Shown here in pieces: positions 1-10,201 of a DNA stretch of 64,000 nucleotides. Made by a program: the position numbers and the translations under genes. The notes below the pieces were generated by a model. The model was not told the DNA's origin, did not search any database, and was given only the letters and a program-made list of their open reading frames with translations. Where the stretch lies: the NCBI RefSeq assembly GCF_037975245.1, contig NC_092564.1, positions 20,435,984 through 20,499,983 on the forward strand, given 5' to 3'. Positions within the stretch are counted from its first letter, which is position 1. Each line of letters starts with the position of its first letter. The DNA is from Apostichopus japonicus. Taxonomy: Eukaryota > Echinodermata > Holothuroidea > Aspidochirotida > Stichopodidae.

Positions 1-181
1 TTGAAATTTCAGATGCAGATTCACTAGTGATGTCACCAAAAATGAGGGTGAGTGATTCTGATTGGTAATCTGGATTGATAGGATTCTAAGACACTTGATG
101 ACTCATTCGGCATGAACCAGCCATTCACTCCAGAAGCTGGAACAGAAAAATTATATTTATTTGCCAAGGCGTGTAGATAGT

Positions 182-2688
182 CAGGCGCGTATCCAGGGGG
201 GGGGGCGTTGGGACGCGCGCCCCCGGGTAAGAAAAAGAGGAGAGAAAACAAGAGAGAAAAAAAAGGGAAAAACTGAGAGGGGGGAAAGGAGGAAGGAGAG
301 GAGGAAGGGAAAAGAAAAAGAAAACAGAGAAGAAAGAGAAAAAGAAGAAAAGGAGGGAAGAGAAGAAAAACGCCAAGACACCGTGGAAGAGAAAGAGGAA
401 CAGTGACATAATTACATTGCTGATCCCTTTTATACACACAGGGTAGCCAGTGACGGATCGGGGATTTCGAAAGGGGCGTGCCATCAGCTAGACTACCCCT
501 TACACCGACAACTCCATTTTGACGTTTCCAATTTTCCCTCTCTCACTAATGTGTAGACTATATATAGTATTTCATGGCGCGTGTGTGTGTGTGTGTGTAT
601 GGGCGCCTTCAAACAACTGTGGCTGGTCGTCGGGGAACATGACGTATTTCGGTATTAGACCATGCAGGATCTATATGCGAACTGCACTAGACATATGTCA
701 TTCGATGCAACACTGCCATCCACAGATAAAATGTTATACAACGCGAACTGAATGCTAATTGTTACCCCACCCCTAGTACCGTAACTCATACAATGAATCT
801 AAAAATAAATTCCGCATGCGAATTGAGAATTGAGCACATTTCCTGTGAATATCATGTAGTGGATCCAAAGACGTATCATTCCCGATGAGTTACGAAACTT
901 TATTAAAGACCTTCGCCGTAGTACCTAGATCTTGACAAAATCCGGCAACACACCACTTCATCGATAACAAGTGATCAGGGTTGTGTATTAGTGACGTCTA
1001 GATGTCGCCCACTGACCTACATGGAGTGTGACCACTCATGATTTGGCAATTTCCCAAGATCAGGACCCGAAAATTCCCATGAAATCCCAAAGAGACTGTA
1101 CTGTATGGATATCTAGCAATATCTAGTGATATCTATAGGGATGAAAATCCCAAGATCTCCCCTAAACTGAAGGCAAATAGAGAATCGAAGCCTTCAGTGT
1201 GTAATGAACTTAAAATTGTGCGTCTTTCGGAATGAGAAGAATGTGGGGCATTGCCAATAAACATATATTTCAATCTCATTTCAATTATATTCGAATTTTT
1301 AAGCAAACAACAGATATCAAATCATATCAGTGTACATGAAAATGGCGTTCCAGGATGAACAGCCTCCAAACTGTCTATGTGTGTAGTGTTCGGGGACAGC
1401 GGGACGCGTCCCCACCAGTGATGGGGACATTATATACCGTGTCCCCACCAATTTGTCTTGACCAAACGTTGCATTTCAAATTCCCCTGTATTGGACTGTG
1501 GCGTAGTTTGATCCAGCATTGTACATGTGCAAATGACATGCTATAAAGGACGAGAATTATTACTATTGACACTGTTAGGCGTGAATTCTCCGCTGAAGTA
1601 TTAACACATTCAATCATGTGAAACATAATCTATACACGAGACTGGTAAATTGTGGTCAGCAAAACGGACTGAGTGCGAACAAGACAACCACTAACAACTC
1701 ACACTGTGTGTTGCCAATTTGAGCTAGCTTCACGTCCAGTTCTCATTTTATTATATTTATCCACAGTTGTTAAATAAAGGACGGAAATCGCATTTGCGGC
1801 AGTCTATAATTGTTTTCTGGGAGATGACCCCAGACCCATCGTATACAAAAGCCTACTTGGATTATTTGTCCCCTGATTTTTTATTCTGCAGACGCCCATG
1901 CATTTCCCCAAACTAAATTTCTAAGTCATGTGATTTAAAACTTAAGGAGGTTTGGGAGCATCATTGGGTCTGGGAAGTGTTATTTCCGGCGATCTGGGAG
2001 GTATATTTGCCAACATTTTCGTGTAAGTTACGCGTTAACCCATGGTCGCGCTCCGCTTAGATAGTATCAGAGACCAGACAGGCGTCCCCACCATTATACA
2101 AGACTGATCTGCGTCCATGCACCAATAAATTAACTGTGTCTGAATTTTCGAAATTTCCCTGACCAACATTCCTGAACATACTTCCCTCTACTCGTGCAAT
2201 TTTAACCGGTCTGTTAGGGGTTGAAGTTTTTTTTTTTTTAATTGGTTGTCCATGGATAAAATTTTGTGCAACATTATGGGTATGTTTTGAAGTGAATTTA
2301 TTTCACGAGAAGTGTGAATATTCAAATTCTGAACGAATAATGGGCTTGAAACCTTGAAAAGTGGAGCTAACGGGTATTGTGGGCCGCGACGTAGAATCAC
2401 ATACAAAAGCAATGATCCACAGGAGATGTGATGAGGTCGAACATGATGTGTGACTGGTGACAATCTTCAAAAAGATCGGAGATGAAAAAAAACTATTTGG
2501 AAAATACTTGGTTCTCAGGCCAAATTTAGTGAATATTTCGTTGGACATTTTCAAGCCCGAGATGTGCCATTTCCGGTGATCTGGGGGGTGTAAAAATCAG
2601 AAATTTTCTTGAACGCTGCGTGCCAACCGATGGTGGCACTCCGTTTAGACAGTAATTCGCGCCCCCCGGGTTACTGGATACACCCCTG
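182..2688. mobile_element. hAT-like composite element in copy A
   Basis: The left end reads CAGGCGCGTATCCAG and the right end is its near-complement (CTGGATACACCCCTG). CAG-starting inverted ends with a subterminal G-run are typical of hAT-class ends. No 8-bp target duplication is visible, so the limits are tentative. Inside are a nearly pure purine tract (about 231-405), a (GT)n run near 583-599, and a block (about 1280-2110) that recurs inverted at 36640-37330. No transposase is visible. It is probably a non-autonomous or composite element. Confidence 0.55.
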
Positions 2689-2840
2689 GAGGTACGTCGA
2701 ATTACATTTCTGCATGATTTCAAATGACTTGGAGGGTTTGACGTAATGGGCTTGACACTGAATTTCTTAATATAACTTCAATTCGACAAAAGATAGTTTT
2801 TTGAAATGCCAAAGAGTTAGTACCACACAAACAATGTTAA

Positions 2841-3965
2841 TTAATAATTTGTAGTTGTTATGGTGACACGATTTGATTTAGTGACATTATTCAGATATTT
2901 TTTTTTCTTTCTCCTTGAATGTGGTGAATTGATTCCATTTATTTTAAATGGCCTTTTAAAGACAGCAGTGTTAGTGAAATACAGTTATTTTAATTATTCG
3001 CCAATACAGAAATGATAATTTTGTTATAATGTAGCAAGCTGTTCGAACCCCATTCTCTAATTTTGATTTTCATCAACAGACGAATTAACAACGGAAATAT
3101 CAACAACCACAATTGACACTACTACGACACCAACCAGTATGTAGATAAGTTTATATAAAATCATATTAATAAAATTGAATATTCAAGAGCGGGAATCGCG
3201 GGTTGATGAGACAATTATGAATAATAATTTGTAGTTTTTATGGTGACACGAATTTTGTTTTGTTTTGTATGTGGTAAGTTTATTTCATTATATTTGATGG
3301 CCTTTTTAAAGACATTGCTGTTGGTGAAAATAAGGTCAATTCTTTATCAACATAATATATTCTAATGGTATATCAATGTAGCAAGTTTGTTTTAACCCCC
3401 TGTTCTCTAATTTGATTTTTGATACGCGAATTAACAACGGAAATATCAACAACCACTATTGACACTACTACGGCACCAACCAGTATGTAGATACGTTTAT
3501 ATAGGTATTAATAGGTAGCTGTCAATCGGGTCCCTTTACACTTTGATGTCCTTTTCAAAGAGAGTATAGGGTTAGTGAAAATACGGTTATTAAATTTTCT
3601 ACCAATACAGAAATTATAATGGTGTTATAATGTAGCAAGTTGTTCGAACCGCTTTCTGTCTTATAGCTAAGACAAGCGACTATAGTTAACATCTGGCTGA
3701 TATCAAGAGATTATTCAGGTACATCATACGAGAGGAATGCATGACACAAGACAATTAATTGACATTTTTCATCAACAGCCGAAACAACTACGGAATTTTC
3801 AACAACCAGTCTTGCCACTACCGTGAAAACATTCAGTATGTGGATCATTTTATATTTATAATTATATTAATTTAATTTAATATTCAAGAACTGCTGGAAT
3901 CGCTTGTCGATGAGACAGTTCTGTCTGTTTATCTTGTAGTTGCTATGGTGACACAATTTGAGGTA
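2841..3965 (+). repeat. Three tandem exon-bearing units (copy A)
   Basis: Three imperfect units follow each other. Each has the same order of landmarks: TTGTAGTT(G/T)(C/T)TATGGTGACAC, a block ending in AAAGA, GTTAGTGAAA or GTTGGTGAAA, AATACAGAAAT, GTAGCAAG(C/T)TGTT, TTTTCATCAAC, a 57-nt Thr/Ser-rich exon, and GTATGT. The third unit starts without its first block, and a further TTGTAGTTGCTATGGTGACAC follows at about 3930. The same arrangement is present in copy B. Exon-containing tandem duplication explains the reiterated exons. Confidence 0.8.
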
Positions 3966-4471
3966 AAGTGATATTATTTCGTTAGCAAGATTTTAAGTCG
4001 TATAAGCATCCATGTGTCTCGCAATGTACAGTATTTAGTTTCTTGTTTTTCATTTTCAATGATTATTGGTGTAAACATTATAGAATTGAATCATTGATTA
4101 GAAGGAGATGCCACATAATCGATATCAATTAATGTCAAAACAATACAAAATCTAATGACAGTGAAAGTAGTAAATTGTTTCAAGTTCACTCTGTTCACCA
4201 CTTAGTTTTAAGATTGAGAATAAGCTCTTCAGCTTGTTATATTCAAGTTAATAGAAAATATCACATAGACCATCGACTCTTATATTTGTACAACGATCGT
4301 TTAGTAATAACCTCTACCCCACCCCAAGGCCACAGAAAAAAAGGGAACTGTATGTACAATACATATCACGAAAATGAATAATGTCCAAAAAATATGTATT
4401 ATTCTTCTTTTTTTTCTTCAGATTTTCCGATTGCCATTTCGTTAATCATTGCAATGTTCGTCGAAAATTAA
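3080..4471 (+). CDS. 3' part of mucin-like gene, copy A (partial)
   Basis: This is a candidate spliced gene; its 5' exons lie outside the window or are not recognised. Exons: 3080-3136, 3779-3835 and 4422-4471 (stop TAA 4469-4471). The first two are exactly 57 nt, sit between CAG and GTATGT, and are phase 1 at both ends. They read ELTTEISTTTIDTTTTPT and ETTTEFSTTSLATTVKTF. The last exon follows a TTTTTTTTCTTCAG acceptor, keeps phase 1, and reads FPIAISLIIAMFVEN then stop. A Thr/Ser-rich stalk followed by a short hydrophobic tail suggests an O-glycosylated surface protein, possibly lipid (GPI)-anchored or with a short membrane anchor. That role is inference. A related 57-nt block at 3426-3482 has lost its acceptor. 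I do not recognise the family. Confidence 0.45.
3426..3482 (+). pseudogene. Dead 57-nt exon with lost acceptor (copy A)
   Basis: This block matches the 3080-3136 exon at nearly every base and keeps the GTATGT donor, but the acceptor CAACAG is changed. In copy B (27951-28007) it reads CAATAC. In copy A, six bases before it are also lost. Because the unit is 57 nt and phase 1-1, skipping it keeps the reading frame. Confidence 0.5.
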
Positions 4472-5905
4472 CTTTGAGATGAGCGATCCAAATGACTTGT
4501 CGAAATGATGTATAAGAGGATAATGACGTCACTGATCCTGTAGGTGGCAACAGTCCAGGAGACTTGATAACCTTAATTTTTATTGATTCTTGTTTCTTAC
4601 CATATAAACACTATATAGTTGCATTTACCATAGACTTGCAAACGATACCAGTAATTATTCGATCTGCGCTAAAGGGGGTATATGCACATTATAAACTAGC
4701 TATAGTCATTCGGAGATATAGCCTCAAAATATATCTCATATTTGGCATACTACCACAGTCTATTAATTGTTGTTGGCACAAGTAACGTAATATGCAGATT
4801 TTACAAGATTTCTATATATTTGAAGAATCTCGACTGGAACAGAGTTTGTGTATAGTCTCATAACATTACATGACATAGGCCTACATATTAAAAATGGAAG
4901 TTATGCAGTGTTAGACGTTTGAGTTCAAATTCTAAATTATTTTTTGATATATATATCACTTAATATTCTAGAAGTAAACATGAGCAATACGATATCTTCA
5001 GAAGAGTGATAAGTGTTCATCGTTCTTATAATGTTACGATATGACTCTCCTACAGTGATATTGAGAACTATTTCGTCTTTGATGGAGTTTTACAAAAAAA
5101 AATGTTGCAAAAGGATCTACTTGAGTTTTTAGGTTCCACAATTCAGCCCTTTGTACAGAAAAAGTCTCGGATTAGGATCAATCGTTTCATAGAATCAACA
5201 TAAGTAAACAGATTAAGAGCTTAGCAACTTTGTACCTCATTAGGCAGTCCCTTAAAAAGTTTTTGTGTTTTTTGTACATGTCGTGTTGTTATCTGGAAAG
5301 GTTATAGCTTCAAGTAAGGATAGACACTTCTAAAACTCATGGTAGAAAGCTATACTTGTGTTCTTGTCGTTCTTAATTCGAACCTTTATATTATCTTTTT
5401 GAAACTTATTTTTGAAACCTTTAATAAAGATGAAAGACGGCGGGGGTAAAATCTGAACAAGAAGCAAGTGTGCACAGAAACTTTCGACGATCGTAGAATA
5501 ACAGTTGGATGTATAGATAACCGTGAAGAGTTGAGCTGACGTATCTCCAAAAGTCTGTGGGTTTCATTTGATCTCTTGCTGATGTGCAAATTGTCCTTCC
5601 CCTGGCTTCGAACAACTTGTAACCAATGTCATTATTATCAATGCTGATATTCACTCGCTCCTTTCCCACCTTTTACGGCACTTTCCTTCTTCATACTTCA
5701 GAATTACTACTGAGACCGCTTATATCGACTTCTAAATGAGAGTGGTTTGCTTGAAGTTTACAGTTTTTATTGGATACCAAAATATATTTCAAACTCGCAG
5801 ATTATATTTATTTGTTCGCTTACAAAGTTTGAGAGACATTTGTTATTTCGAGACAGTATTTGCACTAACACTGTCAGAAGCAGACAATGGCATGAAAATG
5901 TTTTC
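4472..5905. other. No gene seen; 3' flank of copy A
   Basis: The sequence is AT-rich and shared with copy B. Short open frames here have no recognisable content. The switch from near-identity to about 9% divergence between the copies falls near 5445. Confidence 0.6.
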
Positions 5906-5940
5906 TACCAATAAAAAATTGTAATTTAGTCTTGTCACAC

Positions 5941-6185
5941 ACACACACAATATATATATATATATATACACACAAACAAGAGATTTTTGCGTAATCATTT
6001 AACCATTACATGATAATATAAGGAGCATTATATAAACTTATGTTGTTGTTTTATGTAATGTCTTCGTTCTGTTGTTTTCAAGTTTTCATTACTTACCCGG
6101 TGATTGTATTTTAGTATGGCACCGGCAGCTGGCACGTCTCGATTGTTTCTAGATTGTCAATAACACTGCCTAATTATAATTATAA

Positions 6186-6231
<46 letters not shown>

Positions 6232-6275
6232 TTATATATATTTATATATATATATATATATATTTATATAGGGTG
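5941..6275. repeat. (CA)n, (TA)n microsatellites
   Basis: (CA)n and (TA)n runs lie at about 5938-5972, and a longer (TA)n run at about 6185-6275. Between them, about 6010-6120, is a diverged copy of the block that follows at 6300-6415. Confidence 0.9.
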
Positions 6276-6279
6276 GTGT

Positions 6280-7153
6280 AATTGGTTTGTTTCTTTATTT
6301 CATTACATGATAATACAGCGAGCATTATATACTTATGTTGTTGTTTTATGTGATGTCTTCATGCTGTTGTTTTCCAAGTTTTTATTGCTAATCCAATGAT
6401 TGTACTTTAGTAGCATATTTTGTGGTGATGTTAGTGGTTTTGTTTCTTTCTTATAATAAACAGAATAAGTTACAAACTTAAAATGATAGCTTTTACCTCG
6501 TGAAGATCAAGTCATACTTGCTAGACGAGATGTAATAATGAATCTTTACCCTTACCAACCTGAATGGTTGATGCCCACAAGGGAGTGCTAAAAAGAAGAA
6601 TTGGACATCTTTGATCTTTTCTGGTTCTCATTTAAATCTTTGACCAATAAATTCACTTGCTCTACATTTAGTCAGATAGTTGTTTCAATTTTGAGAAAAT
6701 TGTATTTCAAGGAATCACCAAGCGAAGTGGCTTTCTGGTTCATATATGTAGTTCCTCAGAAATGTTATGATCTCAAAATATTTATTGTTCTGTGCCTATA
6801 GTACGCAGCGTATAGGCCTACAACTGAGCAGAAAATGTCTGATGTGTCAAGTTCTTTCATTCCCATAAATTGACACATTTGTCGATAAGCTAAAGTTCTG
6901 TAGTGTAGGCCTAAGTATACAGCCAAGTTGACTTTGGATGCTGTTTGCTATGCTCTGAGCCTGTAAGCTCAGACAGGTCAGGTCGCAGAGAGTAGTGGTG
7001 TCATATTGAGGTAATTTTGGTTATTTTAGGGAGTTAGATTTCCAATTGCTAAAAAAAACATACAACACTGGGGGGAGTGTGTTGAAAAGCTTAAAAAAAA
7101 CACACACAATTTGATCAGCATCTAGGCTACTGAAATGGATTGAAACTCATGAA
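6280..7153 (+). repeat. Dispersed repeat, copy 1
   Basis: It starts at GGGTGGTGTAA next to a (TA)n run and recurs at 35683-36510, again beside (TA)n. The part from about 6745 recurs at about 45640-46060. Landmarks shared by all three include TGTAGTTCCTC, GATCTCAAA, CAGAAAATGTCTG or CACAAAATGTCTG, and CAGAGAGTAGTGGT. No open frame is conserved. Confidence 0.85.
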
Positions 7154-7700
7154 CAGGCGCGTATCCAGGATTTTATAACCCGGGGGAGGGGGGGTACAAG
7201 ACAATTTCTGGTTTTGATACCACCCAGATCACCGGAAATGGCACTTCTGGGGCTTGAAAATGACCAACCAGATGTACACTTATGTCTGAGAACCAAGTAC
7301 CTAACTTACACACGGCCCTTGGTGCAAACTGTACCGTACCGGCCAGTGTTTCCACTTCCAATAGAATTGCTTGACATTCGAGAAATTTTGACTAATTCGG
7401 AAAATGTTTCGGAAAATGACGAAATACTGGGATCAATGAAATGAATATCAATTAACAATGTTAGCTACATAAGCAACAGTAAATAACTGATAGTGTGCAA
7501 GGGAAGGGCGTGTACAGAGGGGAGGGGCGGACCCCCTACTAAAAAGTACGAAAAGGCTACATAATGAAAATAGATTTACTTAAAAAATGGCAAATTATTG
7601 CACCAATTTGCATCTAAGCACACTTTCTTATTATAAAATCTCTCAAAAGGGAGGGACACCCTCCCCTTAGACCCTGCTTCCAGGGCGACGATCACTACAG
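7154..7700. mobile_element. hAT-type remnants
   Basis: At 7154 there is a second CAGGCGCGTATCCAG end, followed by a G-run and CACCGGAAATGGCACTTC, which also occurs inverted near 2557-2580. No matching right end is visible. From about 7495 to 7690 the sequence resembles the interior of the MITE at 34499-34855 (TTTGCATCTAAG, GACACCCTCCCCTTAGACCC). These look like truncated, decayed copies. Confidence 0.5.
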
Positions 7701-7707
7701 CTCATCA

Positions 7708-7906
7708 ATTGGGCCCCAGGCCTCCCACCAACAGGGGCCTCCCACCAAACCGCGTCATTATGTACTTTTTCGTGCGTGGTGACGTAAAGCTAACAAATCA
7801 AATGGAGGCCCCAGGCCTCCCACCAGCTCAATCCGCCCCAGGCTTCCCACCAGCTAAATCCGCCCAGGCCCCAGATCTCCCACCACCTAAATCCGGCCCT
7901 GGTCTA
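7708..7906 (+). repeat. GC-rich imperfect repeat (CCCAGGCCTCCCACCA)
   Basis: Five or so imperfect copies of a CCCAGGCCTCCCACCA-like motif, several followed by (G)CT(C/A)AATCCGCC, stand out from the AT-rich surroundings. One frame stays open and is Pro-rich, but there is no splice context or family match, so I do not call a gene. Confidence 0.5.
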
Positions 7907-7910
7907 AACC

Positions 7911-10201
7911 TATATTTCAGGAAACTTTGTTTGATCTCAGAAACAGATTATTTTTACAACAGCTTATTTCTCTTGTAGCGAGTCGTCGAGAGCTAGGTGG
8001 GCCCGCCTTTGCAGTTGTCCCAAATTGATCACGGTAGCAGTGTTATGACACGATTCCCCCCCACCCGCTCTCTCTCTCTTTATCGTAAGGCCTGAAGTTG
8101 CAGCATTTGTCCCAGGTAAGGACGACCTCAATGCAAAACCTACACTACAATATAAAGTTTGGTTTGAAATAATTTTCAATGATCAGGTTAGTATAAGCTT
8201 CAGGCTACTTTAGTTTATCCGCTTTGGTTAATTGTCTGGAATTATGCCATTGTGTTCACTCAGTAATAGAAAATCTGTGTTATTTTCAAAATATTAGCCT
8301 GTTTCCTGTTTTAATTTACTCTAAACCCAAGTATGCTAAAAGATTCTCTACATTCGTTTGTGTGTGGTTGAAAGGGGGCTTTTGTCTAGTTGTTCCCCGG
8401 CTAAATGTAAAAAAAACCCATAACGATGACATGTGAGCGACATGGCCTGAGCCCCCACCCCCACCCCACCACTGGGACCCCCATTGTGAGAGTCACTGAA
8501 CTGAATTCGTTCAAACTAATATAATTCATTCTTCAATCGCTGTTGAACTTCCTGACACCACTCGCCAGTCCTGTTGTTTACTTGTAGCAACTTTTCATAA
8601 TGCCGTATATGTAGAAGATCAACACGAAACATACTATAGGTAATATCTTGAGTACTGCGCAAAAATAACACAACATAAAACTTTCTCCTCCATACAAGAA
8701 CAGCCAAGCTTTATTTAAGTATAGCAAAATGGAAGAATATAGTGTTTAAGTCAAAGACTCAGTACCACCTTAGTGATAAACATGTTTTAATTAATATAGT
8801 TTACTATTTTGATCAAGGGTGATTGATAGGCAATTAGTTTCTAAAGGTTGATTAGATGTAAATTTACTGTGGTTACTATGGTTTCTAATTACATTATAAA
8901 ATAATAAAATGTAAAGGTTAAACTTTCAAAATTTGCTGAAGTGACGTCATTTACATATTGGAAATGTGAAATCAGTCATAAATTATGTCCTTTTATAACA
9001 TTACATTAAACTTCAATATAGTTCTTCAGAATGCTGTCAGCAAATTGTCAATTGTTGTCAGTTGAGAATATTCAAACAATAATGCTTCCATGATTGCAAA
9101 ACAACTTAAACTGTTTCTTAATTATATTTGCATGATTAAGGTATATTGTTTCCAAAGTTACAAATTGAAACTTAAACCGCTTTAGTGTAAACTTTGAAAT
9201 ATTGATTAATAATAATGACAATTTAATAGATATTTTCGAATGAAAGTTAACGTTTTTCTTTAACGAAATTATTATACATTGTTCTAAAAAAAATAGATAG
9301 TTTCCAGGATGTTTTGAGTTCTTGTCTTTTAAAAAATCCAAGTTTACCATCGATCAATAAAACTGATATACAGATAATTTTGTAAGGTTGAATAAACGTA
9401 GGTTAATTAACTGTAGTTACTAACTATACTTTCTTATATATGAAGATATAATAATATTTAAGAAAAAACTTTCAAGTCTAGCTAATAAGGCTACGTTATG
9501 TCAAGCATGTTTTAGCACATTATTATGATATTATATTGTATTGTAGATTATGTCAATTGGAAATAATAAATAAAATTGGAAATATAGGCTATATCAGTTA
9601 ATGGATTTTGAAATTCCAAAGTGCTTAAAACTTAAAAAGTTCACTCCTGAAGTTTTACTTTCAGAAAAAAAGCCAAGGGGAAATTCCACGGAATTTCGAA
9701 AAAGACCCATTGAATTTGTTTTCATATGAAACGTTACATGAATGCATTTACAATATATCATATTTTAGCGAAACAGCTTTGTGTTTGTAAATAGCCACAA
9801 TATTAATTTAAATATTGTTGGGGATGCGCCAATTACAGATTATTGTTTTCATTATATTGAAACAAGGATCAAAAACTTTCGATAAAAATTTTGAAATTAA
9901 AGATGAACGTATTATTATTACTTTGTAACAAAATCGAAATTCACATTGAAGAGTTAAACTGGACAATGATTCAAGTCCACAGTGATGGTAAAATTATGCG
10001 ACCAACTATCTCCTATATTTCTGTTCCTTTTGTTTTTTTGTTTTCACTTGTTTTCTTTAAAATTTGCAATATAATTCAACAAGAGCTTAAAACGGTTACC
10101 GTAAACGATACTTTACTGAATGATCTATCAGATCTGTAGAAAATGTGCTCTGCGCGTGGTGTTATTGCGTTCACATCATCTTTTGTATCTTAAATATATG
10201 C
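7911..10201. other. Intergenic, 3' of the GTPase gene; nothing recognised
   Basis: The sequence is AT-rich with a short (CT)n stretch near 8070. The flank of the minus-strand GTPase gene contains no clear gene, RNA or repeat. A minus-strand AATAAA lies near 8711, too far away to assign with confidence. Confidence 0.5.

Larger units (their letters stand above)
1..5905 (+). repeat. Segmental duplication, copy A
   Basis: This stretch is repeated in direct orientation at 24405-30427. The offset is 24404 at the left and about 24526 at the right; a 111-bp extra block in copy B and small run-length changes explain the difference. Up to about 5440 the copies differ by only a few bases per 500. From about 5450 to 5905 I count roughly 40 differences in 455 bases. 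The left edge lies outside the window. Content: a hAT-like composite element, three tandem units each with a 57-nt exon, and a terminal coding exon. From 4472 to 5905 I see no gene. Confidence 0.95.

Noticed and set aside
33-484. Frames of 66-134 aa across the purine tract (and the same in copy B)
   Set aside because: Low-complexity Phe/Leu/Ser or Lys/Glu/Arg strings from a purine/pyrimidine tract. Frames change between the copies through G-run length.
3040-3055. tRNA B-box-like GTTCGAACC
   Set aside because: No A box, cloverleaf or terminator nearby. It is part of the tandem exon unit.
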